Both the position numbers and the translations under genes were made by a program. Positions 9,203 to 19,197 of a DNA stretch of 64,000 nt are shown in pieces; positions within the stretch are counted from its first letter, which is position 1; each line of letters opens with the position of its first letter. The stretch is taken from positions 632,819 through 696,818 of the forward strand of contig NZ_PHRG01000001.1 of NCBI RefSeq assembly GCF_002803605.1, written 5' to 3'. The notes beneath the pieces are model-generated. The model did no database searches. It saw only the letters and a program-made list of their open reading frames with translations, and was not told the DNA's origin. The DNA is from Acinetobacter pseudolwoffii. Lineage in GTDB: Bacteria > Pseudomonadota > Gammaproteobacteria > Pseudomonadales > Moraxellaceae.

Positions 9203-9925
9203 TTACTGCCAAGCATCCTTAATCCACTGCGATGGCAATACATAACGGTACCATTTCCCACCACCACCATTCACTGCATCAGGTGGATTAATCTCACCAT
9301 GAAACACAATAATTTTGGCACCTTCAGGCTTCACTGGGGGCTTGAAATAAGCCATCGGAATTTTTTGCAGGCAATGATATTTATAACTCTTACACCAGCT
9401 TTCTGGCCAATAAGTCTGCTTGCCCTCTTTATCTACATACCAAGACAAATAAGCCTGCTCATTACGGAATTTCTGACGGATTTCATCAAAATTTTCACGG
9501 AAATACGGTAAAAGTCCCGGAAATGCACCCAGTTTAAAACGATACACCGAACTGTTGCCGGTAATCCGCCAAGGACGTTTCCAGTCATGGATAATCAGAA
9601 AATCACCCGGATAGCTAAAGAACTCATCGATGTTATCGACAATCACCACATCAAGATCGAGAAATAGCGCATTGCCCTCTAAACCATACAGATCAGGTTC
9701 AAAAGTGGACAGCTTATTCCAGCCACGTTCAGGCGCACCTTCAGGCAATGCCAAAGGTGGAATTGGGAAACATTGTACTTCAGGATTAATTCCTTCCGTA
9801 CGATCCGTCAGACAGACCATTTTGAAATCGACTGTCGTATGTCGTTTAACCATGTTGTATAAACGATTGACGTATTCAGAACCGTATTTGGTTCCCCATT
9901 TCATACAAATAACGATGTTACTCAT
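9203..9925 (-). CDS. Glycosyltransferase of the outer-core cluster (DxD type)
   Basis: 240 residues. The stretch ALFLDLDVVIVDNIDEF contains a DxD metal/nucleotide-sugar motif (Asp90-Leu-Asp92), preceded by GWNKLSTFEPDL as in several core-locus transferases. A Gly-rich tail (NGGGGKWYRYVLPSQWIKDAW) ends the protein. There is no signal peptide or membrane helix, so it should act on the cytoplasmic face on lipid-linked core. It is the first gene of the leftward cluster next to ilvE, a common first position in Acinetobacter outer-core loci. The exact sugar is not predictable. Confidence 0.8.
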   Translation of the reverse strand: MSNIVICMKWGTKYGSEYVNRLYNMVKRHTTVDFKMVCLTDRTEGINPEVQCFPIPPLALPEGAPERGWNKLSTFEPDLYGLEGNALFLDLDVVIVDNIDEFFSYPGDFLIIHDWKRPWRITGNSSVYRFKLGAFPGLLPYFRENFDEIRQKFRNEQAYLSWYVDKEGKQTYWPESWCKSYKYHCLQKIPMAYFKPPVKPEGAKIIVFHGEINPPDAVNGGGGKWYRYVLPSQWIKDAWQ

Positions 9926-10005
9926 TGCGTATGCCTAAGCTCATCTTAAAATCTTCTGGATACCGAATATGATGACATAAGTTCGGCAGAATAAGTATAT
10001 CCCTT

Positions 10006-10035
10006 AAAAAAAACCTCTCAAATGAGAGGTTTTTT
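10006..10035 (-). terminator. Terminator between ilvE and the outer-core cluster
   Basis: A perfect 8-base stem (ACCTCTCA / TGAGAGGT) with a 2-base loop is flanked by an A run on the left and a T run on the right, so it can act in both directions. In the leftward sense it terminates ilvE, whose stop is 19 bases away. Confidence 0.85.
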
Positions 10036-10053
10036 CAATCAGTAAATTATTAC

Positions 10054-10980
10054 TTATTTCACGTAAGTTAGCCAATGTGCATATTTAGGATCTTTACCCT
10101 GAACTGCATCAAAATAAGCTTTTTGGATTTGCGTCGTGATTGGGCCACGGACACCTTCACCAATTTGACGGTCATCATATTCACGGATTGGTGTCACTTC
10201 CGCAGCAGTACCGGTAAAGAACGCTTCATCGGCAATATAGAATTCATCACGGGTAATACGGCGTTCAACCACGTCATAACCCAAGTCTTTGGCAATGGTA
10301 ATAATGGTTTGACGGGTAATACCATCCAGCGCACCACCGGCAATATCAGGGGTATGAATTACACCGTCAGTCACCAGGAATACGTTTTCGCCTGACCCCT
10401 GGCATACATAGCCTTGTGGATCGAGCAACATGGCTTCATCATAACCCGAATGCGCGACTTCCTGATGCGCCAGAATCGACAGCGTGTAGTTCCCAGATGC
10501 TTTGGCTTTACACATGGTCACGTTTGGATGATGGTGGGTAAATGATGAAGTTTTCACGCGAATACCCTTCGCCATGGCTTCTTCACCCAAGTAAGCACCC
10601 CAGCTCCATGCCGCAACCACAGCATGAATCGTGTTATCAGTTGCAGCAATACCCAGTTTTTCAGAACCAATAAAAAGGATTGGACGTAAATAGCAAGATG
10701 CCAGTTTATTTTCACGCACCACATCAATTTGCGCTTGTTCTAATGTTGCATGATCAAATGGAACTTTCATTTGATAAATTTTTGCAGAATTCAACAAACG
10801 CTTGGTATGTTCTTTTAGACGGAAAATAGCCGTTCCATTCGGAGTTTCATAAGCTCGGACGCCTTCAAACACACCCATGCTGTAATGCAAAGTATGGGTT
10901 AATACGTGGGTTTTCGCCTCACGCCAGTCAACCAGTTGTCCATCTTGCCAAATAAAACCATCACGATCAGCCAAATTCAT
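10054..10980 (-). CDS. ilvE: Branched-chain amino acid aminotransferase
   Basis: 308 residues, typical of class IV PLP-dependent aminotransferases. It catalyses the last step of valine, leucine and isoleucine synthesis, with glutamate as amino donor. The PLP lysine lies near residue 160 in KAKASGNYTLS, followed by GYDEAMLLD, GSGENVFLV and the C-terminal EAFFTGTAAEVTPI, all family hallmarks. It is transcribed leftward and separated from glnE by 24 bases, so the two may be co-transcribed. It forms the right-hand border of the outer-core cluster. It also supplies the ilvIHC pathway at 37-40 kb, although the genes are not adjacent. Confidence 0.97.
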   Translation of the reverse strand: MNLADRDGFIWQDGQLVDWREAKTHVLTHTLHYSMGVFEGVRAYETPNGTAIFRLKEHTKRLLNSAKIYQMKVPFDHATLEQAQIDVVRENKLASCYLRPILFIGSEKLGIAATDNTIHAVVAAWSWGAYLGEEAMAKGIRVKTSSFTHHHPNVTMCKAKASGNYTLSILAHQEVAHSGYDEAMLLDPQGYVCQGSGENVFLVTDGVIHTPDIAGGALDGITRQTIITIAKDLGYDVVERRITRDEFYIADEAFFTGTAAEVTPIREYDDRQIGEGVRGPITTQIQKAYFDAVQGKDPKYAHWLTYVK

Positions 10981-11004
10981 GCCACAAACTCCAATTTTTC
11001 ACAA

Positions 11005-13755
11005 TTATTCACTATCCAGCGCAAAGCTTGCACTTGGATCAATTAGTCTTTGCCATAACTTGCAAACGGTCATTCGGGTATCGTGCCAGTCGCTTGCAGA
11101 CACTTGCATGGATTGATTTGCAAGGGCTAAGCGGTGGCTCTCGGCGCGTTCACTGAGATAAGCTTGAATCAGAGCAGTCGCATCGTCGCTGGATAAGCAA
11201 CCTGATTTTGCGGTATCCTCAAGAATTCTTACATTGTCGGAGAAATGGGCGAGATCTTTATTCGTCCCACTCCAGGCCAACACCGCATACTGTGCCATAA
11301 ATTCGATGTCTACGATACCACCTGTATCTTGTTTTAAATGAAAAATTCCATCTTTTTTCTGCGCTTTGGAGGAGCCCAGATGATCCTTCATTTTCTGACG
11401 CATTTTCAGCACTTCTGCCCGCACATAATTTTCATCACGAGGCTGAATCAAAATATTACGGCGTAAGATTTCAAATTTTTGTCTTAGGCTTAACTCACCC
11501 GCAATTGGACGCGCGCGCACCAAGGCTTGATGCTCCCATAACCAGGCACTCTTAAGCTGATATTGTTCAAAGGCTTTCAGACTGGTGACCAAAAGGCCTG
11601 CTTCACCTGAAGGACGTAAACGGGTATCGACTTCATAGACCCGCCCATCCAGGGTTTGCGTGGTCATCAATGACATGAATTTTTGTGCTACACGCATGGC
11701 AAACTCAAAACCACTAATCGGCTTGAGTCCATCCGTATCGGCCTGTTCCCCCATAAAATGAATAAACACTAAATCCAAGTCCGAGCCATAACCCAGTTCA
11801 ATGCCACCGACCTTGCCATAACCAATGACCGCAAAGGCAGTATGCTCGATTGAACAGCGCTTGCCTTCGGCATCCAGTGGAAAACCATGTCTTTTGGCCA
11901 CCATCTGATAGGCCAAATGCAGGGCTGCATTGACAGATACTTCAGCAATATCGGTTAAGGCATCAGAAACTTTCATCAAAGGACTTTCAGCCAGAACATC
12001 ACTGGCTGCGACGGCCAAGACATTGGATTTTTTAAACAGGCGCAATACCCGCATCTGATCTTCAACCTGATCAATCTCAATACGGAGTAGTTGCTGGCGT
12101 AAAGAATCTTCCAGATCCTGTCGTTTCGGTAACTCAAAATCCATCGACAGAAACTCATCTAGCAATACCGGATATTGTGAGAGTTCTTCACAAATCCAGG
12201 GACTCACCGTGGCCATTTTCACCAGTCGTTGCAGTGCGCCTTTACTTTCAATCAGCATGACCAGATAGACAGTACGGCGCATCACCGACTCAACCAAGGG
12301 CATGAGACGCAACAACGCCATTTGCGGCTTGGCAGACTCCAGAATCGCTTCAATCAGATAAGGCCAAAAGGTTTTTAAACGTTGAATCGCCTTGGCTGGC
12401 AACTTTTTCAATGCATGACCATGCCAGAATTCATGAACCAGATTCTTGGCGGCATCATCCAGAACATCGTTGAGCTTCTTTTCCAGCTGGACAAAACTTT
12501 CGACCTGGGCTTCCGGTTCATTTTCCTTAATCAGATGCTCAAACTGATAAATGACTTTGGCTCGCTTCTGGTTCAGGACAGTCATAAACTCTGACCAGTC
12601 TGCAAAACCTAAGGTCTCTACCATTCGCTGGCGTAAATCAGGCTCAGTCGGTAAAGATTGGGTTTGTTGATCGCTTAAGGCCTGAATCGCATGTTCCACC
12701 CGGCGCAGGAACAGATAGGCATCTTCCAGATCCTGCACCGCCTGTTCATCCAGTAACTCGGCATCATCCAGATGATTCAGATTCACCAGACACTGGCGAT
12801 CCTGCAATTCAAGCTTGGCTCCACCATAAATCAGCTGAAACACCTGCACGATAAATTCAACCTCGCGAATGCCGCCAGCTCCGAGCTTGATATCATCTTC
12901 TATATTCCGGCGTTGTACTTCACGCTCGATCATGGCTTTCATTTCGCGCATGGCTTCAAAAGCGCTGTAATCGACGTACTTGCGGAATACAAATGGACGA
13001 GTCATCTCCATCAGCTCATCGCCTTCCAGGCTTGGATTGACAATCCGTGCTTTAATCCAGGCATAACGCTCCCATTCACGCCCATGCTGGCTCAGATATT
13101 TTTCCAAGGCCGCGTGGCTAATGGCCAGCGCTGAACCATCGCCCCAGGGACGCAGGCGCATATCCACCCGGAATACAAAACCATCCGCCGTGATCTGATC
13201 CAGCAAATGAATCAATTTTTGTCCCCAAAGGATGCAAAACTGCTGCACATCAATACATTTGCGTCCATCGGTTTCACCCTGCTCATCGAAGGCAAAAATC
13301 AGGTCGATATCACTAGAAAGATTGAGTTCTTGGGCGCCGAGTTTCCCCATGGCAATGACAATCAGATCCTGGACTTTTCCGTTATAGCCAATTGGCTGGC
13401 CATACTTGGCAGCCACTGGAATACGGGCAAAATCTTTCGCCGCACAGATGCAGGCATCGGCAAAATCGGAGAGCTCTTGGGTGAGAGTAATGACATCGGT
13501 GAGTTGATTGGCATCCTGCCAGATCCAGCGAAACATCAAACGAGCCCGCAGAATACGCATTGCGCGCATCCACGTTGCTTCATCGCTTATATTCAGGATG
13601 CAATGCTGCACCAGCTGATCAATATATTCCCGACTGAGTGAGCCTTGAAACTGGTCAATTGCATAATCCTGTTCCAGTAAACTCTGGTGATTGGCCAATA
13701 CCTGTTCGGCATATTGGCTGGCTCTTAAGGTTTTCTGCAATTGTGCCGCATTCAT
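11005..13755 (-). CDS. glnE: Glutamine synthetase adenylyltransferase / adenylyl-removing enzyme
   Basis: About 916 residues, slightly shorter than the E. coli protein. It controls glutamine synthetase by adding or removing AMP in response to PII. There are two nucleotidyltransferase halves. The N-terminal one (deadenylylating) has LSSDIDLIFAFDE near residue 150. The C-terminal one (adenylylating) has GYGSDLDLVFIH near 655, each followed by helical bundles. Start choice is between GTG at 13758 and ATG at 13755, with GGGGA just upstream of both. No neighbouring gene suggests a special arrangement. Confidence 0.97.
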   Translation of the reverse strand: MNAAQLQKTLRASQYAEQVLANHQSLLEQDYAIDQFQGSLSREYIDQLVQHCILNISDEATWMRAMRILRARLMFRWIWQDANQLTDVITLTQELSDFADACICAAKDFARIPVAAKYGQPIGYNGKVQDLIVIAMGKLGAQELNLSSDIDLIFAFDEQGETDGRKCIDVQQFCILWGQKLIHLLDQITADGFVFRVDMRLRPWGDGSALAISHAALEKYLSQHGREWERYAWIKARIVNPSLEGDELMEMTRPFVFRKYVDYSAFEAMREMKAMIEREVQRRNIEDDIKLGAGGIREVEFIVQVFQLIYGGAKLELQDRQCLVNLNHLDDAELLDEQAVQDLEDAYLFLRRVEHAIQALSDQQTQSLPTEPDLRQRMVETLGFADWSEFMTVLNQKRAKVIYQFEHLIKENEPEAQVESFVQLEKKLNDVLDDAAKNLVHEFWHGHALKKLPAKAIQRLKTFWPYLIEAILESAKPQMALLRLMPLVESVMRRTVYLVMLIESKGALQRLVKMATVSPWICEELSQYPVLLDEFLSMDFELPKRQDLEDSLRQQLLRIEIDQVEDQMRVLRLFKKSNVLAVAASDVLAESPLMKVSDALTDIAEVSVNAALHLAYQMVAKRHGFPLDAEGKRCSIEHTAFAVIGYGKVGGIELGYGSDLDLVFIHFMGEQADTDGLKPISGFEFAMRVAQKFMSLMTTQTLDGRVYEVDTRLRPSGEAGLLVTSLKAFEQYQLKSAWLWEHQALVRARPIAGELSLRQKFEILRRNILIQPRDENYVRAEVLKMRQKMKDHLGSSKAQKKDGIFHLKQDTGGIVDIEFMAQYAVLAWSGTNKDLAHFSDNVRILEDTAKSGCLSSDDATALIQAYLSERAESHRLALANQSMQVSASDWHDTRMTVCKLWQRLIDPSASFALDSE

Positions 13756-13839
13756 CACTCAACTCTTCCCCTGAAACATTCTGCCTAGTTATAGCAGGAG
13801 TTTTGTCTCAGGGGGAGGGTTTTAGTTTGAAATTATCTT

Positions 13840-15108
13840 TTAGGATTTCTCAGCATGCAGATCTTCAAGCACCAGTGCCTGATGATCATTGGTGACCATT
13901 GGCAAACGCACCGTAAAGGTCGTACCTCGACCTTCTTTTGAATCCACCGCGATTTGACCATGATTCAGATCAATAAAGCGCTTGCACAATACCAAACCTA
14001 AACCAGCACCTTTCTCTTCAGCGGTACCTCGGACACTCACCATCAACGTCGGCTTGAACAGATTCTGTATCTGCTCTTCAGTCATGCCCAGACCGGTATC
14101 CTGAATGGTGATTTTAACCTGCTCACCGTCCATTTCTGCCTCTAAAATGACTTTACCGCCTTGATTAACCGGGGTGAATTTCAGCGCATTGGAAACCAGA
14201 TTCTGCAACACTGAAGTAATCATATTGATATCCGCATGGACTTTAATGTCTTCGGGAATATTGTCGATTAATTCAATTTTTTTATTCAACGCCAGACTGT
14301 GCAATACACTGCAGACAATTTTACTGGATTGCTTGAGTTCATAATTAATCGGATGATATACAAAGCGTCCGCCCTCGGCCATGGCCCAGGTCAGCAAGCT
14401 TTCCAGCAAGTTATAAGTCGATTGTGCATTATCATATAAATAATCCGCGATACTCTGAATACTGGACTCATCCAAGGTATCGCGTTCCTGCGCCAGAACT
14501 TCGGAAAAGCCCAGCAGTCCATGAAATGGCGCACGCAGATCATGTGCGATGATTTGGAAAAATTTGGTTGTACTAAAGTTTTGTGCACATTGCTGTTCGT
14601 ATAGCTCTTTCAGCTCAGTATGTTCTTCATTGAGTTGGATTCGAATTACTAAACTTTCAGCAAATTGCTTAACGGTCTCAATATCATCCTGATCAAACAT
14701 GTCAGTTTGATCATCAAAAAAAATCACCTGACCTAGCGGCTGACCAGCATTCGCTTTTAAATTAAATGCGACCAGTCGGTGATGCGCCACACCCAGCTCT
14801 TTCACATAATTCGACAATTCTGCATAAGCAGGATGAGTCTGGTCGATGACATCTGCCTGTTGCAGATATGTAGGGATGGCAATTTCCTGCGGAGCATGCA
14901 AGGCCCGAAAACCGTGCGGACAGCTGTACCAGATATACGGCTCCATATGGAATCCAATAATACTGGTTTTAACGCCTAGGACTTTACGGGCAACCTTACA
15001 GAAGGTGTCTAGTAAATTATTGGAGGTATAGACGCCTAAAATGAGAGATATACGACATGAGCTTAAAAGCTCCGTATTCTGACCGACCTCTAGCAGTTTT
15101 AGTTCCAT
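13840..15108 (-). CDS. Soluble sensor histidine kinase (orphan)
   Basis: About 422 residues. The ATG at 15108 has AGAGG six bases upstream, so it is preferred to the in-frame TTG at 15156. Residues 1-160 have the look of a GAF-type sensory region, with no membrane helix or signal peptide. A HisKA domain follows, with phospho-acceptor His189 in IIAHDLRAPFHG, then an ATPase domain with N box (LQNLVSNALKFTP), G1 (IQDTGLGM) and G2 (GAGLGLVLCKRF). It should autophosphorylate and pass phosphate to a response regulator, but none is encoded nearby and no receiver domain is attached. The signal is unknown. Confidence 0.9.
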   Translation of the reverse strand: MELKLLEVGQNTELLSSCRISLILGVYTSNNLLDTFCKVARKVLGVKTSIIGFHMEPYIWYSCPHGFRALHAPQEIAIPTYLQQADVIDQTHPAYAELSNYVKELGVAHHRLVAFNLKANAGQPLGQVIFFDDQTDMFDQDDIETVKQFAESLVIRIQLNEEHTELKELYEQQCAQNFSTTKFFQIIAHDLRAPFHGLLGFSEVLAQERDTLDESSIQSIADYLYDNAQSTYNLLESLLTWAMAEGGRFVYHPINYELKQSSKIVCSVLHSLALNKKIELIDNIPEDIKVHADINMITSVLQNLVSNALKFTPVNQGGKVILEAEMDGEQVKITIQDTGLGMTEEQIQNLFKPTLMVSVRGTAEEKGAGLGLVLCKRFIDLNHGQIAVDSKEGRGTTFTVRLPMVTNDHQALVLEDLHAEKS

Positions 15109-15812
15109 GTCTGCCTCTCTGAATATGTATGGAATATAGAAAACACTGTCGACCAAATTTATACAATCAATAACAAAGATTCTATATTTACTGAACGCTG
15201 AAAACTCACCTATAGGTTAAAGGATTTGTTAATCTGTTTCTATCCAAATACACTCATAACCGCAAGGCACTGATATTTAATTAATTAAGAATAACTTGAA
15301 AATTTAATCTTCAAAAAAAGTCTGCTTAAGTATTTGAAACTCAATATCTAAGCTAAAATTAAGCATGTTTATTTGTATTTACTTTAACATACTCTTGACC
15401 AAAAAATACTCAGCATCGATTTTTATCCCCTTTTAAATAAAAGTTAATGGTTTTTCAACTATATAGATTTAAATTTCGTTTAAAAAAATAAATTAGATTG
15501 GCTTCACTCTCTAATAACGCTCAAAATTCATTTTTTATTTTTAAAAAATACTTAACAATGATCTTGAGTCTCAACTTAAAGTCTCAAAAAAACTGTCTGA
15601 AAGATAGCCTTTGAATTGTAAAGAAATTACAGTCTTTAACAAATTAATTGCGAAAATTTTGTGATTTTTTATCACTCAAGCTTACATTAAAAATGGAAAT
15701 TTCATGCTGAGGAAGAATGAATCCAATTCAGGGTATTTTTTACACAAGAAACAGTGCACTTAAGGTAAAGACAAAAAAAAGCAGCCTAAAAAGACCGCTT
15801 TTTAACGAAGAA
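15109..15812. other. AT-rich intergenic region with no recognised gene
   Basis: About 700 bases between the kinase and darP. It is strongly AT-rich with stops in all frames. Apart from the kinase promoter region and the darP terminator I see no coding, tRNA or repeat structure in it. Confidence 0.6.
15774..15801 (-). terminator. Probable terminator of darP
   Basis: An imperfect inverted repeat (AAAAAGC...GCTTTTT) lies within 12-40 bases after the darP stop. Read leftward it ends in a run of T. The loop is large and the stem only moderately strong. Confidence 0.55.
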
Positions 15813-16346
15813 TTAATTGTCTGAAATTAACGCCACTTGCTGTACATAGTTAAATAACTTTAACTTAGACGCATTGACCTCTGCTTCAGGTGCCTGATTC
15901 TTTAAATCACGATGTACGCGAAGATAATGCTGACGCAAGGTATGACGTTCTGTGGCATTATAGGTTTTGGTAAATTCATTAATGGCCGGGTCACCATCTT
16001 TGACAATTCGATCGACCCAACGCTGTAATTGGGCTGTCTTTTTAAGACCTTGTTTTGGTGTTAAATAAGATAAAATCACCGTTTCATTTTCATTGCGCAG
16101 TAATTTACCAATACGTGAAAATTGACGGCGACGTGCTTCATGTGAGGTAAATTCCTGTACATCGAGCAATGCTTCAATCAAACGCTCTTCAACAGGCAAG
16201 TTTTTAATTTGTTTAGCACTCAACTCAGCCAGCTGTGCACCCAAAGCCGCCATACGCTGGACTGCTTTTTTCTGTTCGGTTTTACTTGCGCGTCCCTCTA
16301 AAGAATCGAAATCTTCTTCAGTTAAACTGTTCGGTCGACGTGCCAC
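15813..16346 (-). CDS. darP: Ribosome-associated protein DarP (YjgA, DUF615)
   Basis: 177 residues, matching the DUF615/YjgA family, which binds late 50S precursors and helps ribosome assembly. Typical segments are the opening RRPNSLTEEDFDSL, LPVEERLIEALLDVQEFTSHEARRR split by charged helices, and QLQRWVDRI. The start is a GTG at 16346 with GAGG 10 bases upstream. It follows the NPr gene by 2 bases and is likely the distal gene of a rapZ-npr-darP transcript. Confidence 0.9.
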   Translation of the reverse strand: MARRPNSLTEEDFDSLEGRASKTEQKKAVQRMAALGAQLAELSAKQIKNLPVEERLIEALLDVQEFTSHEARRRQFSRIGKLLRNENETVILSYLTPKQGLKKTAQLQRWVDRIVKDGDPAINEFTKTYNATERHTLRQHYLRVHRDLKNQAPEAEVNASKLKLFNYVQQVALISDN

Positions 16347-16348
16347 GA

Positions 16349-16618
16349 TTAATCTGCCTCATAAAATTTTGCTGCAAATAGTGCCTGAATTTCAGATAAG
16401 GCTTTGTCCTCATCCGCTCCTTCAATCACCAAGCGTAAAGTTGTTCCTTTGCCCGCACCGAGCATCAGCAAGGACATGATATTTTTTGCATCTACCAGTT
16501 TGTCCGTTTTCCCAATCTGGATACTGGAACGAAATTTGGTAGTCACTTCTATAAGTTTACCAGATGCGCGTGCATGTAAACCCAGTTTATTAATTACGTC
16601 AACAGTGGTATCAATCAT
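16349..16618 (-). CDS. HPr-family phosphocarrier protein (NPr-like)
   Basis: 89 residues from the ATG at 16618, which overlaps the rapZ stop as ATGA. Upstream in-frame codons would run deep into rapZ. The phosphorylated His15 is in [14 protein letters not shown]. The region around residue 46 ([16 protein letters not shown]) lacks the serine that HPr kinase uses in Gram-positives, which fits NPr of the nitrogen-related PTS. The family relays phosphate from EI(Ntr) to EIIA(Ntr). Those partners are not in this window. Association with rapZ is conserved in proteobacteria. Confidence 0.9.
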   Translation of the reverse strand: MIDTTVDVINKLGLHARASGKLIEVTTKFRSSIQIGKTDKLVDAKNIMSLLMLGAGKGTTLRLVIEGADEDKALSEIQALFAAKFYEAD

Positions 16619-17466
16619 GACCAGTGCTTCATTTCTCGATGGAGGACTTGAATAGACCATTTTGCCTCAAGGGCTTTTTTTAGTCTATCCACAATGTAAA
16701 CAGAACGATGCTGGCCACCGGTACAGCCAATTGACACAGTCATATAATGACGATGCCCTTCAGAAAAGGTTGGCAACCATTTGTCCAGAAAATGGTAAAT
16801 ATCATTAAACATATCTTCGACCTGATCGCTCTTTTGCAAAAACTCCTGCACCGGTTGATCGAGTCCTGAAAATTTGCGTAATTCCAGTTCCCAATGCGGA
16901 TTCGGCAAATGCCGGACATCAAAGACATAATCGGCATCCAGTGGAATGCCATGCTTATAACCAAAAGACTGCAAAATCAGGATCAGGTTATCGGTCTGTC
17001 CCAACTTGGTCAATAAGGTATGTTTCAGGTCATGCACGCTTTTATCTGTAGTATCGATGTGCACGGTAGAACGCAGCTGGATGGGCATTAGCAGGATTTT
17101 TTCTTCCTGAATGCACTCGTTCAGACTCTTAAAGCGCGAGGCTAGAGGATGCGGCCGACGCGAGGCACTAAAGCGCGCAATCAGTTCCTGATCCTGCGTG
17201 GTCAGATAGATAATATCAACCGAGCCATGCTGTTGCAACTGCTCGAACACATGATCAAATTCCTGCAAATCGGCACGGGTACTGCGTACATCAACACCCA
17301 AGGCCAACTGCTCCAGATTGTTCTCACTGTGCAGTTTCGCCACGATTTCGGGAAGCAATGCCAAAGGCAGATTATCAATACAGTAATAACCCAGATCCTC
17401 AAGCACCTGCAATGCAGATGATTTACCTGAACCAGATTGTCCCGTGACAATTAAAATGCGCTTCAT
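16615..17466 (-). CDS. rapZ: RNase adapter protein RapZ (YvcJ/YhbJ family)
   Basis: 283 residues. The N-terminal Walker A motif is GQSGSGKSS (about residues 8-16), and the C-terminal domain contains [17 protein letters not shown], both hallmarks of the family. In enterobacteria RapZ binds GlmZ/GlmY small RNAs and directs RNase E to control glucosamine-6-phosphate synthase. In Acinetobacter the RNA targets are not established from this sequence. It is translationally coupled to the NPr gene through the ATGA overlap. Confidence 0.94.
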   Translation of the reverse strand: MKRILIVTGQSGSGKSSALQVLEDLGYYCIDNLPLALLPEIVAKLHSENNLEQLALGVDVRSTRADLQEFDHVFEQLQQHGSVDIIYLTTQDQELIARFSASRRPHPLASRFKSLNECIQEEKILLMPIQLRSTVHIDTTDKSVHDLKHTLLTKLGQTDNLILILQSFGYKHGIPLDADYVFDVRHLPNPHWELELRKFSGLDQPVQEFLQKSDQVEDMFNDIYHFLDKWLPTFSEGHRHYMTVSIGCTGGQHRSVYIVDRLKKALEAKWSIQVLHREMKHWS

Positions 17467-17484
17467 ACATGCTACCCTTTCATC

Positions 17485-18333
17485 CTATCCGGCAGTGTAT
17501 TTGACCTGCAGGTTATCGATCAGACGTGTATTACCTATCTTTGCAGCTACAAATAACACAACATCTTGATTAAACGTATGAATTTTTTGTAATTCTGGCG
17601 TTCGTGCTTCAACATAGTCTACGACAAACCCGACATCTGTTAAAGTCTGGCGAAGCTCGGCCAATACCGTATCCAGTTCAATCGCAGCATGGAGCTGCTG
17701 TTCAGCCTTTTGTAAGCTTTGATAAATGACCGGTGCGATTGCACGATGCTCTTGGCTTAAGTAACCATTTCGAGAACTTAAGGCTAAACCATCTTCTGCA
17801 CGCGCAATCGGCACACCAATCACTTCTAATGGAATATTCAGGTCTTGTACAAACTGGCGAATCACTGCCAACTGCTGATAATCTTTTTGCCCAAAGAAAG
17901 CATAGTTTGGCTGAACAATGTTAAACAATTTGGTCACCACCACCGCTACACCATCAAAATGGCCGGGGCGCTGCAAACCACACAAGTCATCAGTAATGTC
18001 AGAGACACTGATATTAGTCAGACGCGGTTTTTTGCCATACATTTGCTCAACCGTTGGCGCGAAGACGATATCACAACCGACGTCTGCCAAAAGCTGCTGG
18101 TCCTGCTCCAGCGTACGCGGGTAGTTATCAAAATCTTCATTGGGTCCAAACTGGATCGGATTGACAAAGATACTGACCACCACCACATCACACAGCTTAC
18201 GCGCTTCACGTACCAGATTTAAATGACCCTGATGCAGATTGCCCATGGTGGGTACAAAACCAATAATCTTGCGGTTGGCACGTGCCGGATTAAGTGAGGC
18301 CGCTAATCCCTGAATGGTGGTTTCTGTTTTCAT
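17485..18333 (-). CDS. panC: Pantothenate synthetase
   Basis: About 282 residues from the ATG at 18333. The longer frame to 18381 would overlap panB and is not supported. It joins pantoate to beta-alanine using ATP. The HIGH-like nucleotide motif is [14 protein letters not shown], followed by [31 protein letters not shown] and the KMSKS-like [10 protein letters not shown]. The panB stop precedes the start by one base, so the two are an operon, panB-panC, for coenzyme A precursor synthesis. Confidence 0.97.
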   Translation of the reverse strand: MKTETTIQGLAASLNPARANRKIIGFVPTMGNLHQGHLNLVREARKLCDVVVVSIFVNPIQFGPNEDFDNYPRTLEQDQQLLADVGCDIVFAPTVEQMYGKKPRLTNISVSDITDDLCGLQRPGHFDGVAVVVTKLFNIVQPNYAFFGQKDYQQLAVIRQFVQDLNIPLEVIGVPIARAEDGLALSSRNGYLSQEHRAIAPVIYQSLQKAEQQLHAAIELDTVLAELRQTLTDVGFVVDYVEARTPELQKIHTFNQDVVLFVAAKIGNTRLIDNLQVKYTAG

Positions 18334-18334
18334 C

Positions 18335-19144
18335 TTACAATTCAACCTGAAAAGTTTGTGCGGGTGCCGGGAAAGATCCATCTAAAACTGCAGCATGATA
18401 AGCTTTAAAAGCATCCAGAATGGCAGTAGCACCCGATTGTTCCTGCATAAAATTACGGACAAATTTTGCAGTATGGCCAAAGGTTAAACCCAGCATGTCT
18501 TGTACTACCAAGACCTGACCATCAGTGGCTGCGCCTGCACCGATACCAATCACCGGAATTTGTGGAAACAGTTCTGTGATTTCCTGACCCAATTGTGCCG
18601 GTACACATTCCAGCAGTAACAGTGCAGCACCTGCATCAACCACTGCTTTACAGTCTGCAATCAGTTGATCCGCTGCTTCACGGGTACGAGCTTGCAGCTT
18701 ATAACCGCCAAAGACATGTACCGATTGTGGCGTCAATCCCAAGTGCACACAGACTGGAATACCGTTACGAGTCAGCACCTGCACGGTTTCTGCCAGCCAT
18801 GCACCGCCTTCCATTTTCACCATTTGCGCACCGGCCTGCATCACGGTTTTCGAACTTTGCAAGGCATCATTTAAGGTGGCATAACTCATAAACGGCAAGT
18901 CAGTCATGATAAAGGCATGCTGGTTACCACGGCGTACCGCAGCGGTATGATAGGCCATATCTGCAACAGTCACTGGCAAAGTCGAATCGCGGCCCTGAAT
19001 TGACATTCCCAAAGAGTCGCCAATCAGAATACTGTCTACTTCTGCAATTTCCATGGCTTTGGCCATACTGGCATCATAGCAAGTCAGACATGAAAATTTG
19101 CGTCCATCTGCTTTGAAGCGTCTTAAGTCACTCAGACTGACCAT
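18335..19144 (-). CDS. panB: 3-methyl-2-oxobutanoate hydroxymethyltransferase
   Basis: 269 residues. It makes ketopantoate from 2-oxoisovalerate and methylene-tetrahydrofolate. Typical motifs are [25 protein letters not shown] read in pieces, [22 protein letters not shown] and [16 protein letters not shown] sits 8 bases before the ATG. Its substrate comes from the valine pathway (ilv genes elsewhere in this window). It is the first gene of panB-panC and lies 53 bases after folK on the same strand. Confidence 0.97.
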   Translation of the reverse strand: MVSLSDLRRFKADGRKFSCLTCYDASMAKAMEIAEVDSILIGDSLGMSIQGRDSTLPVTVADMAYHTAAVRRGNQHAFIMTDLPFMSYATLNDALQSSKTVMQAGAQMVKMEGGAWLAETVQVLTRNGIPVCVHLGLTPQSVHVFGGYKLQARTREAADQLIADCKAVVDAGAALLLLECVPAQLGQEITELFPQIPVIGIGAGAATDGQVLVVQDMLGLTFGHTAKFVRNFMQEQSGATAILDAFKAYHAAVLDGSFPAPAQTFQVEL

Positions 19145-19197
19145 GAAGATGTTCCTCTATGATTGAAGTTCTCGCGAACATACCCATAACTCAAAAA

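Noticed and set aside
15157..15700. Possible missing response regulator upstream of the orphan kinase
   Set aside because: No frame longer than a few dozen codons and no receiver-domain motif is visible in either strand.
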